A DNA stretch of 38,358 nt from Ignavibacteria bacterium (GCA_016844745.1 JAERMQ010000037.1:1-38358), one strand, 5' to 3'. Positions 1 through 8,828 are shown, counted from the first letter of the stretch. Made by a program: numbers and translations. Notes: generated by a model from the letters alone, not told the origin.

Positions 1-216
1 GTCAATGGTTAATGGTCAATGGTTAATGGTCAATGGTTAATGGTTAATGGTCAATGGTTAATGGTTAATGGTCAATGGTTAATGGTCAATGGTTAATGGT
101 CAATGGTTAATGGTTAATGGTTAATGGTCAATGGTCAATGGTCAATGGTTAATGGTTAATGGTTAATGGTTAATGGTCAATGGTCAATGGTTAATGGTTA
201 ATGGTTAATGGTCAAT
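1..216. repeat. Heptamer tandem array TTAATGG/TCAATGG
   Basis: Uninterrupted 7-bp-period array made of two units that differ by one transition (TTAATGG and TCAATGG), mixed irregularly. It starts at the window edge, so its true left end is unknown. It lies downstream of the minus-strand gene ending at 544, with other repeat types in between. Related arrays occur at 4910-5038, in reverse orientation at 5152-5221, and at 26374-26424. No open frame or RNA gene is supported. Confidence 0.97.
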
Positions 217-274
217 GTTAAATTAAGAATTAAGAATGAATAAGTGAAAGTGAAAGTGAAAGAGGAAATTAATA
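217..274. repeat. Short AATTAAG and GTGAAA repeats linking two arrays
   Basis: Two to three units of AATTAAG (period 7) are followed by about three units of GTGAAA (period 6). They bridge the TTAATGG array and the AACTCAT array. The same AATTAAG doublet follows the heptamer array after queA (about 5044-5060), so this order of repeat types recurs. Confidence 0.8.
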
Positions 275-540
275 AACTCATAACTCATAACTTATAACTC
301 ATAACTCATAACTCATAACTCATAACTTATAACTCATAACTCATAATTCATAACTTATAACTTACAACTCATAACTCATAACTTATAACTTATAACTCAT
401 AACTCATAACTCATAACTCATAACTCATAACTCATAACTCATAACTCATCATAACTCATAACTCATAACTCATAACTCATAACTCATAACTCATAACTTA
501 TAATTCATAATTCATAATTCATAATTTTTAATTCGTAATT
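275..540. repeat. Heptamer array AACTCAT grading into AATTCAT and AATTCGT
   Basis: About 35 units of period 7. Most are AACTCAT with interspersed AACTTAT. From about 500 the unit becomes AATTCAT and by 530 AATTCGT, ending about 4 bases from the stop codon of the gene at 544. One 3-base insertion breaks the phase near 447. The gradual change of unit looks like successive point mutations within one array. Confidence 0.95.
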
Positions 541-543
541 TAA

Positions 544-1611
544 TCAGGGATTAATAACTACCCAGGACTCGCCGCAATCTGACGTTTGAATAATTTTATT
601 TTGCAAACCTCCTACAGCGTAGCCTTGTTGCGAATCTGTAAACTGAATATCATAAATATATTCGGCAAAGTAATCATCTGTTTTTCCACGTGGCTCAAAT
701 ACTGTTTTCCAGGAAGTGCCGCCATCAATGGTTTTCCGGATAAATGATACATTATCGGCTAAATAACCTGCTGCAAATCCTAAAGTTTCGTTTATAAAAT
801 ACAATTTATTAATCGTTGGAACCTTCACGTTTTTAGTTATTGTGGTATCCTTCCAAGTCCATGTATTAGTCCACGTTTTACCACTATTTGTTGTCCTGTA
901 AATTGAGTTATCGGATGAAATCCAACCGGTTTTATCATTTATAAAAGATATATTTTCAATATTAACATCAGTTGAGCCTAAAAGTATACCTATCTTATCT
1001 TTATCTCCAATTTTGTAAATTTCGGTATTATTTGATTCTGAATTTAAAGCAAAATAAGAGGTCTTAAATAAGGACACGGAAAAATCAGATAAATCAGCAA
1101 TTATCCCAATACTAAATTGGGTCCATAGATAATCCCTATTATTCGAAGAATAAATTTTATATATCCTCTTTTTATACGCTGTGGAACTACTTATTTCGAA
1201 TAGTAAATCACATGAATCATTCCCGATAATATAATTTGTATGGTTAGACAGAGGAATCCTGTCTTTAAACCAATTCTTACCTCCATTTGTTGTTTTGAGC
1301 AAGATTCCGCTGCTGCCTGAAGTATAACCAATATTCGAATTATAGAAAAATACCGAATATAGATTTGTATTTATGCCGGAGTTTTGCGATGACCAACTTC
1401 TCCCTGCATCCGATGTATGGAAGATTGCACCATAAGCTCCTACAGCCCATCCATTATATTTATCAGGAAAATAAATCCCCATTAGGCTTCCTTTCATACT
1501 CTTGTTGTATCCGGTTTGGGAATCACTGCATGCAAAGGATAAAATAATTATCACTAAATTAATAAAAAGAAATTTTCTTGATGGTTTAATATTCGCTTTC
1601 ATATTAATCAA
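544..1611 (-). CDS. YCF48/BNR-repeat exported protein, putative lipoprotein
   Basis: The protein has 355 residues. An N-terminal hydrophobic segment (about 14-28) ends in Leu-Ser-Phe-Ala-Cys, a weak lipobox, so it is probably exported and possibly lipidated. The rest holds about five repeats of the YCF48/sialidase-type pattern: Gly-Trp/Tyr-x-x-Gly, then Thr-x-x-Gly-Gly-x-x-Trp, clearest at about 53-73, 95-113, 231-248, 283-303 and 333-352. In this family the repeats form beta-propeller blades; in these phyla such proteins are surface or secreted, with no assigned reaction. There is no T9SS tail. The start may be Met1 or Met4. Its stop codon abuts a heptamer array. Exact function is unknown. 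Confidence 0.85.
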   Translation of the reverse strand: MINMKANIKPSRKFLFINLVIIILSFACSDSQTGYNKSMKGSLMGIYFPDKYNGWAVGAYGAIFHTSDAGRSWSSQNSGINTNLYSVFFYNSNIGYTSGSSGILLKTTNGGKNWFKDRIPLSNHTNYIIGNDSCDLLFEISSSTAYKKRIYKIYSSNNRDYLWTQFSIGIIADLSDFSVSLFKTSYFALNSESNNTEIYKIGDKDKIGILLGSTDVNIENISFINDKTGWISSDNSIYRTTNSGKTWTNTWTWKDTTITKNVKVPTINKLYFINETLGFAAGYLADNVSFIRKTIDGGTSWKTVFEPRGKTDDYFAEYIYDIQFTDSQQGYAVGGLQNKIIQTSDCGESWVVINP

Positions 1612-1657
1612 TTAAATTTATTAAACGCACTATTTAGGAGCCTGTTGAAAAAGTAAA

Positions 1658-1741
1658 GAAGAATGTCATTCTGAATGAAGTGAAGAATCCAGAAGCGGCA
1701 TTGGGACTGGATTCTTCACTTCGTTCAGAATGACATTCTTC
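1658..1741. repeat. Head-to-head inverted repeat, 34-bp arms
   Basis: The arms 1658-1691 and 1708-1741 are reverse complements with one mismatch, around a 16-base spacer. The arm contains the string GTCATTCTGAATGAAGTGAA. Similar sequences are common intergenic palindromes in many bacteria. It sits in the 344-base gap between two divergent genes (544-1611 and 1956-3635). The remainder of the gap is extremely AT-rich and holds no gene; the promoters of both neighbours must lie there, but I cannot place them firmly. Confidence 0.9.
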
Positions 1742-1955
1742 CATATAATTAGTTTTTCCTCAAACTCTTTGGAAAAATAAAAATTAATAAATATTTTCTT
1801 AATAAAAAAATATTATTATGAAAAAATTTCTTTTATTAATTTGAATTTTTATTTTGAATCTTTTTTCAAAAATATTATTTTTTTTATTAAACTTTTCTTA
1901 TTAATTTACGATTAATATATTATGAATAATTATTCATAATAAATGGAATTAAGAA

Positions 1956-3635
1956 ATGAAAATCTTTAAGAACATATTAGAAGAACCATTCAAAGATAAA
2001 GCCCATCCGGACTTAGCTATCAGGAATAATAAGAAAACCAAAAGAACAGCGTCAAAAAATAAACCAACAAAGAAATTTGCCGAAAACAAATTAGTATTTT
2101 TCATTAACAGTTATGATTTTCCTGTTATCGCTTTCGATTCCGAAGGTAAAATCAGCTATTTTAATGATTCCTATAGTAACAAATTCTTTAGTTCGAATAC
2201 TAAGAGAAGCAGGTTTAACCAGAGCATATCGGAGCTACCGGAGTTCACTGAAACAAGGCTGAATGATGCAGTAAGCAAACTTATTTCAGGTACATCATTT
2301 GATATGACTGAAGCAGCAATCAAAAATCAGGAAACCGGTGAAATTTCTCAATTCAGTATCAAGGGTTTGTCCTACAAACCTAATGGTATTCCTGATGGTG
2401 GTATCATAGTATTGAGGGATATTACCGATGAGTTAGCAAGATTGGAAGCCGGGAGATATAATCAGTTTTTCATAAGGAATATGCTTGAAGCAAGCCCGGG
2501 TCCTTTCTTCATACTTTCAAATGATTTTCTAATTCAAAATGTTAATACCCAGGCAGAACTGGCAACAGGAGAAAAGCGTGAACGGCTCTTTGGCAGCCAG
2601 CTTATGCAATACTTTACTCATGAAGAAAAGCTGATGTCCGCAATCTCAAAAATGTACAAATCCGGTGAAAAGCAGGAATGTGAGCTAGAGATAAAGCATA
2701 GAAACGGATTTTTATCACCCGTAGTTCTCAATATTTCCATTAATTATGATAATCAGGGGAAAGCTGCTGGAATATTCGCATTGGCTCTCGATGCCAGCGA
2801 GTCGCGCTCTATAGAGGAAGAACTAAAGCAATACATCGTTGCATTGCGCCTTACTGTTCGATTGACTGAAGAACGAGCCGAAGAAATAAAAAAACTTAAT
2901 ATCCAGCTTTCTCAATCAGAAGCTCAACTCAAAGAATTGAATGCAGCTAAGGATAAATTCTTCTCAATCGTTGCTCATGACCTGAAGAATCCCCTTTCCG
3001 GCTTTATATCATTTTCAGAAATGCTTGCTAAAGATATTGCCTTGCTATCGAAAGAAGATATAACCGATATGCTAAAGGAAATGAGCAATTCTGCACGTTC
3101 GCTTTTTAAATTATTAGAAAATCTGCTGCAGTGGTCTCGTTTGCAGCGTGGTGTTATGGAATTCAATCCCGATAATTTCAATTTGCATGAAATCACAGAA
3201 ATGAATATTGATGTGGTCAGGATTAATGCTTCCAACAAGCAGATTAGTATCAACAACAATGTCCCGCAAGACATATTTACATATTGCGACGTAAATATGT
3301 CAAATACTATAATAAGGAATTTAATTACCAATTCAATTAAATTTACAAATCCGGGTGGCAACATTACAATTTACGCGGAAAATTTTGATGAACGATTTAT
3401 AAAAATCTGCGTTAAGGATACCGGTGTAGGAATGTCACAAGAAACAATAGACAAATTATTTAAAATTGAATTCAACCTTTCAAGCCGTGGTACTGCAGAT
3501 GAGATAGGCACCGGATTAGGATTGATTTTATGCAAGGACTTAGTCGATAAAAACGGAGGCAATATATGGGTAGAAAGCCAACCGGAGCAGGGTTCATCAT
3601 TTTTCTTTACATTGCCAATAAACTCAGCGACCTGA
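1956..3635 (+). CDS. Soluble PAS-PAS sensor histidine kinase
   Basis: The protein has 559 residues and no transmembrane segment, so it is probably a cytoplasmic sensor. Two PAS-like domains (about 45-155 and 168-285) are followed by a coiled-coil-like linker (about 285-332). Next come a HisKA domain with the H-box HDLKNP (phospho-acceptor His341) and a HATPase_c domain with N-box (Asn455, Asn459), G1 DTGVGM (about 488-493) and G2 GTGLGL (about 518-523). All catalytic boxes look intact. No receiver domain or partner regulator is adjacent; the nearest regulator is the orphan at 17946-18626, and a link is only a guess. queA starts 14 bases after its stop, so the two are probably co-transcribed. 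The signal is unknown. Confidence 0.95.
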   Translation: MKIFKNILEEPFKDKAHPDLAIRNNKKTKRTASKNKPTKKFAENKLVFFINSYDFPVIAFDSEGKISYFNDSYSNKFFSSNTKRSRFNQSISELPEFTETRLNDAVSKLISGTSFDMTEAAIKNQETGEISQFSIKGLSYKPNGIPDGGIIVLRDITDELARLEAGRYNQFFIRNMLEASPGPFFILSNDFLIQNVNTQAELATGEKRERLFGSQLMQYFTHEEKLMSAISKMYKSGEKQECELEIKHRNGFLSPVVLNISINYDNQGKAAGIFALALDASESRSIEEELKQYIVALRLTVRLTEERAEEIKKLNIQLSQSEAQLKELNAAKDKFFSIVAHDLKNPLSGFISFSEMLAKDIALLSKEDITDMLKEMSNSARSLFKLLENLLQWSRLQRGVMEFNPDNFNLHEITEMNIDVVRINASNKQISINNNVPQDIFTYCDVNMSNTIIRNLITNSIKFTNPGGNITIYAENFDERFIKICVKDTGVGMSQETIDKLFKIEFNLSSRGTADEIGTGLGLILCKDLVDKNGGNIWVESQPEQGSSFFFTLPINSAT

Positions 3636-3649
3636 TTATTAATATATAA

Positions 3650-4906
3650 ATGCTACAAATCCCTCAACTAAATATAAACGATTTTGATTATAGTCTGCCA
3701 AAGGAACGAATTGCTCTTCATCCTCTTGAGAATCGCTCTGACAGCAAGTTACTTGTAGCAAAAACCGGTAAATCAGTTATTCAACATAAGAGTTTTTTTC
3801 AACTACCGGAATTGATTCCCCAAGGTTCGCTCCTTGTCTTGAATACATCGCGGGTAATAGCAGCAAGAATTTTCGTGAAAAAACAATCGGGAGGAATGGC
3901 AGAACTGCTTTGTGTCGAACCTGTCAAACCATCAACTTCTCCAATGATTACAATGAACGCAAGAAGGAATTGTTCATGGGAGTGTATTGTTGGTGGAAAA
4001 AATATAAAGACAGGAGATATTTTAACTTATGATTCGAAAAATAAATGCGGAGTTCATCTTGAAGCTAAAATTGTTTTAAAGTCAGCGAATAATGTTTTGG
4101 TAGAATTTTCCTGGGGACAGGATAATGTCAGTTTTGCACAAATTTTAGAAGAAATCGGATTGATGCCGCTTCCCCCTTATATTAAGCGCCCTGCCGAAAG
4201 TGCGGATTGGGAGCGTTATCAAACAGTATATTCAAATGAAGAAGGCTCGGTTGCAGCACCAACGGCAGGACTCCACTTTACCGAAGAGATTTTAGATGAA
4301 ATTAAACAAAACGGTTCCGAAATTTGTGAATTGACTCTTCATGTTGGTCCTGGAACATTTCTTCCAGTAAAGGATGAGAATATTTCTAAACATATTATGC
4401 ACTCAGAGCAATTTTCAGTTGATATCAACACTCTCAAGGTAATAAATTCAACCTTAGCCGACACAACAAAAAAAATAATTGCTGCTGGCACTACATCACT
4501 TCGCACATTGGAATCGCTCTATTGGTGCGGCGTAAAGCTGATTTTTAATATAGAAAATATCAGAATTGAAGAAACATTAACTCTTGGACAATGGGAACCT
4601 TATATATTGAAGGGAAATTATGAATTACCTTCAGCTTATGAAGCCTTTACGGCAGTTCAGGAATGGCTTGAAATGAAAAAATTCAAACATATAACAGGTA
4701 GAACGAGCCTGCTTATTGCACCGGGTTTTGATTTCAAAATTGTCAATACATTGATTACAAATTTCCATCTGCCGAAAAGTACATTAATTCTTTTAGTAGC
4801 TGCATTTCTCGGAGAGGAGCGCTGGAGGAATGTATATAAAGAAGCATTAGCTAAAGATTATCGCTTTCTTAGTTATGGTGATTCGTCGCTGTTGTTCAGG
4901 TCATAA
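3650..4906 (+). CDS. queA: S-adenosylmethionine:tRNA ribosyltransferase-isomerase
   Basis: QueA transfers and isomerises the ribosyl part of SAM onto 7-aminomethyl-7-deazaguanine in tRNA, giving epoxyqueuosine at the wobble base of GUN-decoding tRNAs. The family motifs are visible: Val-Ala-Ala-Pro-Thr-Ala-Gly-Leu-His-Phe (about 203-212), the LHVGPGTF segment, TNFHLPKST near 375, and the C-terminal YGDSSLL. At 418 residues it is longer than the roughly 340-350 of E. coli QueA, as is common in Bacteroidota, with extra sequence around 300-350. It follows the histidine kinase by 14 bases. A heptamer array begins about 4 bases after its stop. Confidence 0.97.
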   Translation: MLQIPQLNINDFDYSLPKERIALHPLENRSDSKLLVAKTGKSVIQHKSFFQLPELIPQGSLLVLNTSRVIAARIFVKKQSGGMAELLCVEPVKPSTSPMITMNARRNCSWECIVGGKNIKTGDILTYDSKNKCGVHLEAKIVLKSANNVLVEFSWGQDNVSFAQILEEIGLMPLPPYIKRPAESADWERYQTVYSNEEGSVAAPTAGLHFTEEILDEIKQNGSEICELTLHVGPGTFLPVKDENISKHIMHSEQFSVDINTLKVINSTLADTTKKIIAAGTTSLRTLESLYWCGVKLIFNIENIRIEETLTLGQWEPYILKGNYELPSAYEAFTAVQEWLEMKKFKHITGRTSLLIAPGFDFKIVNTLITNFHLPKSTLILLVAAFLGEERWRNVYKEALAKDYRFLSYGDSSLLFRS

Positions 4907-4909
4907 AGA

Positions 4910-5038
4910 TAATGGTTAATGGTCAATGGTCAATGGTCAATGGTCAATGGTCAATGGTCAATGGTCAATGGTTAATGGTCAATGGTCAATGGTCAATGGT
5001 TAATGGTCATTGGTTAATGGTCAATGGTCAATGGTTAA
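4910..5038 (+). repeat. TCAATGG/TTAATGG heptamer array after queA
   Basis: About 18 units of period 7, mostly TCAATGG, beginning about 4 bases after the queA stop. One unit has TCATTGG. It is followed by an AATTAAG doublet and AT-rich sequence with short repeats of AAATCCTAA (about 5090-5145). It faces the reverse-complement array at 5152-5221, so a transcript through both could fold into one long hairpin. Confidence 0.96.
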
Positions 5039-5151
5039 TGAAAGAATTAAGAATTAAGAAAAAGGTCAATGAATAAAATTCAAAAAAATCCTATAATCCT
5101 TAAATCCAATAAATCCTAATTCAGACAAAGTAAATCCTAATTCATACATTT

Positions 5152-5221
5152 ACCATTAACCATTGACCATTAACCATTGACCATTAACCATTAACCATTG
5201 ACCATTAACCATTAACCATTA
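5152..5221 (-). repeat. Inverted heptamer array (CCATTAA/CCATTGA) after yidC
   Basis: Ten units of the reverse complement of the TTAATGG/TCAATGG repeat, ending 4 bases from the stop codon of yidC. With 4910-5038 it fills the 319-base convergent gap between queA and yidC. Each gene therefore has the repeat in the same sense relative to its own transcript: both mRNAs read TTAATGG/TCAATGG after their stop codon. Confidence 0.95.
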
Positions 5222-5225
5222 AAAT

Positions 5226-7106
5226 TTACCTCTTCTTCTTTCTTTGTCCTTGCCCTCTTTGTCCCTGCTGCTTTTTATCGGGCATTCCCGGAATACTCCT
5301 GCCCTGGGATTGAGCTATGTCCTGGGCTTCACGCATTTTCCTTTGCAAAAATCCTTCTTTCTTAGGAGCTCGCTTTAAATCCGCAAGAGACGGTTTATTC
5401 TTCGAATATTTATTCATGTAAACCTGTTGAAGAATACCAAATAAATTGAACATGAAATAATACAGATTAAGTCCCGATGGGAAGCCTGAAAACATTAGAG
5501 TGAACATTACAGGCATGATATAAACCATAGATTTCTGCCGTGGGTCAGTTACCGACATTTTTTGCTGGATGAATAAAGTAATACCCATCGCAAGAGCTAA
5601 TCCTGAGAATTGGTCGAACCAGATGAGCTTAAATGGTAGAGTGAATAACACGTCCGGGACGGATAAATCGGTTATCCAAAGAAAGAAATCAGCCTGACGT
5701 AAATCAATTGCCGTTCTAAGTACAGCCCAAAGAGCATATAGAATAGGCATCTGCAGCAAAAGAGGAAGGCAGCCTCCCATAGGATTAATGCCATATTCCG
5801 AGTAAAGTTTCATCGTTTCCTGCTGCTGTTTAGTATTGTCATCCTTGAATCTTTCCCTTATAGCAGCCATTTCCGGACCAAGCAATTGCATCTTTTGAGC
5901 AGATTTCATTTGCCCAATAGAAAGTGGATAAAGCAGCAATTTCATTAATATGGAAAAGATAATTATGGCAATACCATAATTCGGCACTACGTCGTGGATT
6001 CCTTTGAATATAGGCAGCATGAAAAATTCGCCAATCGGACGTACGAGCCACTTCCAGCCGAAATTAATTTCCGCATCCAAACCCAATGGTTTTACAATAT
6101 CATAATCGAGGGGTCCGATAAATATTTTAAATGAACGATTATGTGTCCCTCCTTTATATGGCAAACGGAAAGACAAAGAATATTTCTCAACGGCGCCTTC
6201 GTGCTCTACTTTGTAATTCTTTCCCTCCATATCGACAGTGCCGTCAAATGACCTGGCAGGGTGAGGTATAATTGTTGCCGAAAAATACTTTATTTTCACA
6301 GCAGCAAAATCTATTGAGCCGGTAGCTGAGGCCTGTACCGGTTGGTCGCCTGAAGCATCTATTTCTTCGGTTGCCTGACCTAAGGAAGTCATGGCAACGG
6401 CATCGCTCGATTCGTCGATACTATTAAGCTCCTGGTAATGCAATCCGTCGTTCCAGTTTAAAGTCAATCCGCGGGAATGAAGCACTGACTCCATACCCTC
6501 TATATTTACATCAAAATCAAAAATATATTGATTGCCGTAAAAAGTGAATTTCTTTTCAATGAACTGACCGGGTTCGGTTTCGAGAATTGCAGAAAAGGAA
6601 AATGAACGGTTACCCCCTAAACGAATGTTAGTTTCAGAAGTATTAAATTGATAAAAAAGTTCACGTGTATCGATTCTTTTTCCTTCCAAGGTCAAAGCAC
6701 TTATTCCCAACTCGCCGGTTGGAATAAGTTGAGACGGCTCTTTATCCCATTTTTTATAATTTTTCAATTCAAAATAAGTAAGAACAGCTCCTTTTGAATG
6801 GATAATTGCTTTGTAAAGTTCCGTTTCTATAGTTATTGTTTGGTCCGAACCTTTTAATAATTTTGCAAAACGGCTGCCATACTTACTTTCCAATTTGAAT
6901 GAGTCGGATTGTGGTGCGGGTAAAGTATCTTTTAAAATGGTTTTTGGTTCATTCAAATTAGAATCCTTCTTAGAAAAGGTTTCAGAAGAATTCTCATTAT
7001 TTTGCTTCTGGGGCGGCGTAGGGGGTTGATTAACAGATTGAAAATAAAGCCACACAGTCAGCAATAAAGTAATCAATACTAAGGCAAGAATCTGTTTTTT
7101 ATCCAT
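5226..7106 (-). CDS. yidC: Membrane protein insertase YidC
   Basis: YidC inserts and folds inner-membrane proteins, alone or with SecYEG. The 626 residues match the Gram-negative type. TM1 (about 6-23) is followed by a Pro/Gln/Asn-rich linker, a large periplasmic beta domain (about 60-355), and a conserved C-terminal core of about five TM segments from 370 on. The core includes the cytoplasmic loop with MKSAQKMQLLGPEM and the segment NPMGGCLPLLLQMPI. The tail is strongly basic (Lys/Arg/Gln/Gly-rich, about 595-626), as in forms that bind ribosomes. It is the last gene of rpmH-rnpA-yidD-yidC, 34 bases after yidD. Confidence 0.98.
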   Translation of the reverse strand: MDKKQILALVLITLLLTVWLYFQSVNQPPTPPQKQNNENSSETFSKKDSNLNEPKTILKDTLPAPQSDSFKLESKYGSRFAKLLKGSDQTITIETELYKAIIHSKGAVLTYFELKNYKKWDKEPSQLIPTGELGISALTLEGKRIDTRELFYQFNTSETNIRLGGNRSFSFSAILETEPGQFIEKKFTFYGNQYIFDFDVNIEGMESVLHSRGLTLNWNDGLHYQELNSIDESSDAVAMTSLGQATEEIDASGDQPVQASATGSIDFAAVKIKYFSATIIPHPARSFDGTVDMEGKNYKVEHEGAVEKYSLSFRLPYKGGTHNRSFKIFIGPLDYDIVKPLGLDAEINFGWKWLVRPIGEFFMLPIFKGIHDVVPNYGIAIIIFSILMKLLLYPLSIGQMKSAQKMQLLGPEMAAIRERFKDDNTKQQQETMKLYSEYGINPMGGCLPLLLQMPILYALWAVLRTAIDLRQADFFLWITDLSVPDVLFTLPFKLIWFDQFSGLALAMGITLFIQQKMSVTDPRQKSMVYIMPVMFTLMFSGFPSGLNLYYFMFNLFGILQQVYMNKYSKNKPSLADLKRAPKKEGFLQRKMREAQDIAQSQGRSIPGMPDKKQQGQRGQGQRKKKR

Positions 7107-7140
7107 TGTAATATTTAATTAGATTAACAAAAAAGTTTAA

Positions 7141-7350
7141 TTAGGGAACCGGGTCGATTCCTCCGCTATGGAAGGGATTGCAACGCAGTATCCGCCTGAT
7201 TCCGAGCCAGGAACCTTTTAAAAAGCCGTATTTATCCAATGCTTCAATAAAATAACTGGAACAGTTTGGATAGAACCTGCATGATGGTACAAACAGCGGA
7301 GAAATTACCATTTGATATATTTTTATAATGCCAATCAGTATTTTTTTCAC
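7141..7350 (-). CDS. yidD: Membrane protein insertion efficiency factor YidD
   Basis: The protein has 69 residues. It shows the family pattern: an amphipathic N-terminus ([12 protein letters not shown]), the conserved [10 protein letters not shown] motif (about 23-32), and a second Cys in [17 protein letters not shown] at the end. In known bacteria YidD sits between rnpA and yidC and assists YidC-dependent insertion. It starts 10 bases after rnpA and precedes yidC by 34 bases. Confidence 0.97.
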   Translation of the reverse strand: MKKILIGIIKIYQMVISPLFVPSCRFYPNCSSYFIEALDKYGFLKGSWLGIRRILRCNPFHSGGIDPVP

Positions 7351-7360
7351 GATTTTCTTT

Positions 7361-7786
7361 TCAATAAGACAATCTTGATTTTTGTTGATTATTGTAATAA
7401 CTCACTGCATTTTTTACAATATTTTGAACAACGGGAAGAACATCCTTAAGAGAAATAAGTTTCGGATGGAGCGGTGTACGCTTCCAAATTATTATTATTT
7501 TTAAGAACGGACAAATTTCCCCATTTCGGATATCAATTTTAATGGATTTTCTTAAACTTTCTCTTAATAATCGTTTCACCCTGTTACGAATAACAGCCCT
7601 TTTAGCCGTTTTTTTTCCTATCGTTACACCGTAATAGACATTATCATCGTTATTTTGTCTTTCAAATAGAACTTCATTTGGCATACGAAAAGTTACCGAT
7701 GCTTTTGCAGTGCTTAATTCAAACTTCTTACCTTCTTTATAAGCTTCGGAATAAGCATCAAAACCTTTGATTGGCAGCAGTTTCAA
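7361..7786 (-). CDS. rnpA: Ribonuclease P protein component
   Basis: RnpA is the protein subunit of RNase P, which with the M1-type RNA matures the 5' ends of tRNAs. The 141 residues carry the signature Ala-Val-x-[10 protein letters not shown] at about 64-76, after the conserved Gly-Val-Thr-Ile-Gly-Lys-Lys strand. It lies 127 bases downstream of rpmH and 10 bases upstream of yidD on the same strand. The N-terminus is somewhat longer than in E. coli and contains no better internal start. The RNase P RNA gene is not in this window. Confidence 0.96.
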   Translation of the reverse strand: MKLLPIKGFDAYSEAYKEGKKFELSTAKASVTFRMPNEVLFERQNNDDNVYYGVTIGKKTAKRAVIRNRVKRLLRESLRKSIKIDIRNGEICPFLKIIIIWKRTPLHPKLISLKDVLPVVQNIVKNAVSYYNNQQKSRLSY

Positions 7787-7913
7787 TTCAATTTTCCCGG
7801 GCTTAAACAGCTAAAATTTGTGAAAAAAAATAAGAATCAAAGTTCGAATTCCGTTTGTATATTAAATCCGGACAATAACAAATCCGGCTTTAATGGACTT
7901 CCAGGAATTTTTA

Positions 7914-8060
7914 TTAATTTGCATCGCTAACGGATAATCTTTGACGCCCTTTGCTACGGCGCCGGGCAAGCACTTTGCGCCCGTTTTTTGTTGCCATTCT
8001 GCTTCGAAAACCATGCTTATTGGCTCTTTTTCTTCTGCTTGGCTGATATGTTCTTTTCAT
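7914..8060 (-). CDS. rpmH: 50S ribosomal protein L34
   Basis: Read directly from the reverse strand: 48 residues beginning [18 protein letters not shown], then [19 protein letters not shown], ending LSVSDAN. This is a complete, typical L34, and it is first in the block rpmH-rnpA-yidD-yidC. dnaA, often on the far side of rpmH, is not here. The start ATG at 8060 is fixed by the universally conserved MKRT. A TAATTTTG box lies 42 bases upstream. Confidence 0.98.
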   Translation of the reverse strand: MKRTYQPSRRKRANKHGFRSRMATKNGRKVLARRRSKGRQRLSVSDAN

Positions 8061-8102
8061 CTAAAATTCCTAATTTAACCACTATATTAAAGTAAAGGAC
8101 TA

Positions 8103-8110
8103 CAAAATTA
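8103..8110 (-). promoter_or_regulatory. Bacteroidota-type -7 box for rpmH
   Basis: On the minus strand the sequence reads TAATTTTG, an exact fit to the TAnnTTTG -7 element of the Bacteroidota primary sigma factor, 42 bases upstream of the rpmH start. The -33 element is not clear. The 306-base gap 8061-8366 carries this box, the box for the gene at 8367, and a short palindrome, but no further gene. Confidence 0.5.
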
Positions 8111-8170
8111 ATAAATTTTTTTCAAATATTTTAACGAAATTTCGGAAAAACAGACATAATGTTGTTTATG

Positions 8171-8195
8171 TCATTCCTGCAAAAGCAGGAATCCC
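8171..8195. repeat. Small palindrome GTCATTCCTGC-n4-GCAGGAATCC
   Basis: A short hairpin-capable sequence, ATTCCTGC aaaa GCAGGAAT, whose arms match the core of the longer inverted repeat at 20220-20331. It sits in the divergent gap between rpmH and the DUF3098 gene. A degenerate single arm is visible at about 31386-31412. Confidence 0.7.
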
Positions 8196-8340
8196 CTCCC
8201 AGAGCGGTTCAGGAGATTTCTGCATACGAGGCTTTGTGAAAATCATATTTACTTCCATATTTAACTAAATGAAGAACCCTTATATCAAAGAAAATATCTT
8301 CGGGTGAATTAAAGTATGCTGCAAATTGCGGGCAATTTAT

Positions 8341-8348
8341 TAATTTTG
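8341..8348 (+). promoter_or_regulatory. -7 box TAATTTTG for the DUF3098 gene
   Basis: Exact TAnnTTTG match 18 bases upstream of the ATG at 8367. The start is also supported by AAGGA about 7 bases before it. The -33 element is not obvious. Confidence 0.5.
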
Positions 8349-8366
8349 CACAAAAAGGATTAAACT

Positions 8367-8684
8367 ATGACAAAAATCGTAAAACCAACACATACAAAAA
8401 TTGTTACTGCGAAGCGCAAAACCAAAGCCTCGTCTAAATCGGTAGTGTGGAAATTTCCATTAAAGAAAAAGAATTTAATGATTGCCGCACTCGGCCTTGG
8501 CGTAATTCTCCTGGGTTATATCCTGATGGCAACAGGTATTACCGAAGAGCCTGCAGTACTTGATGGAAAATGGAATAATTTCTTTGCTATAAATGTGGCT
8601 CCAATTCTTTTAACATTAGGCTACTGCGCTATTATTCCATTCGCTATCTACAAATTCTTCCCCGATAAAGAAGAAGAAGAATAG
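8367..8684 (+). CDS. DUF3098-like small membrane protein
   Basis: The protein has 105 residues. A basic N-terminus (1-34, rich in Lys/Thr) is followed by two transmembrane helices (about 35-55 and 70-93) and an acidic end (DKEEEE). The pattern FPLKKKNLMIAALGLGVILLGYI followed later by APILLTLGYCAIIPFAI fits DUF3098, a two-helix family of Bacteroidota, often seen near ftsX and uppP. Neither gene is here, so the usual context is lost. Function is unknown. A GC-rich hairpin follows 58 bases after the stop. Confidence 0.75.
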   Translation: MTKIVKPTHTKIVTAKRKTKASSKSVVWKFPLKKKNLMIAALGLGVILLGYILMATGITEEPAVLDGKWNNFFAINVAPILLTLGYCAIIPFAIYKFFPDKEEEE

Positions 8685-8742
8685 TAATTAATATCTGTTA
8701 TTTCTCAATAACATTTCTACGTATGAGACTAAAACAAGAAGG

Positions 8743-8828
8743 ATGAATAACCCCTCCCTAACCCTCCCCGAAGGGGAGGGAATCTAAGTTCCCTCTCCTT
8801 CGGGGAGGGTTAGGGAGGGGTTATTCAT
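8743..8828. terminator. GC-rich inverted repeat between convergent genes
   Basis: Two 38-base arms (8743-8780 and 8791-8828) are reverse complements with one mismatch around a 10-base loop. Each arm has an inner CCCTCCCC-gaa-GGGGAGGG palindrome. The right arm overlaps the stop codon of the gene at 8825. Placed between convergent genes, it could terminate both transcripts, but it lacks U-tracts. It also resembles the CCCTCCC-type intergenic elements found in many bacteria. Confidence 0.7.

Noticed and set aside
1..540. CRISPR array
   Set aside because: The periodic sequence has a 7-base unit with no spacers; repeats and spacers of CRISPR size are absent, and no cas gene is nearby.
1658..1741. 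Ends of an insertion sequence
   Set aside because: The arms enclose only 16 bases and there is no transposase; it is a hairpin-type element.
8061..8366. Replication origin next to rpmH
   Set aside because: dnaA is absent, and I see no cluster of DnaA boxes or AT-rich 13-mers with the usual order; the rpmH block alone does not mark an origin.
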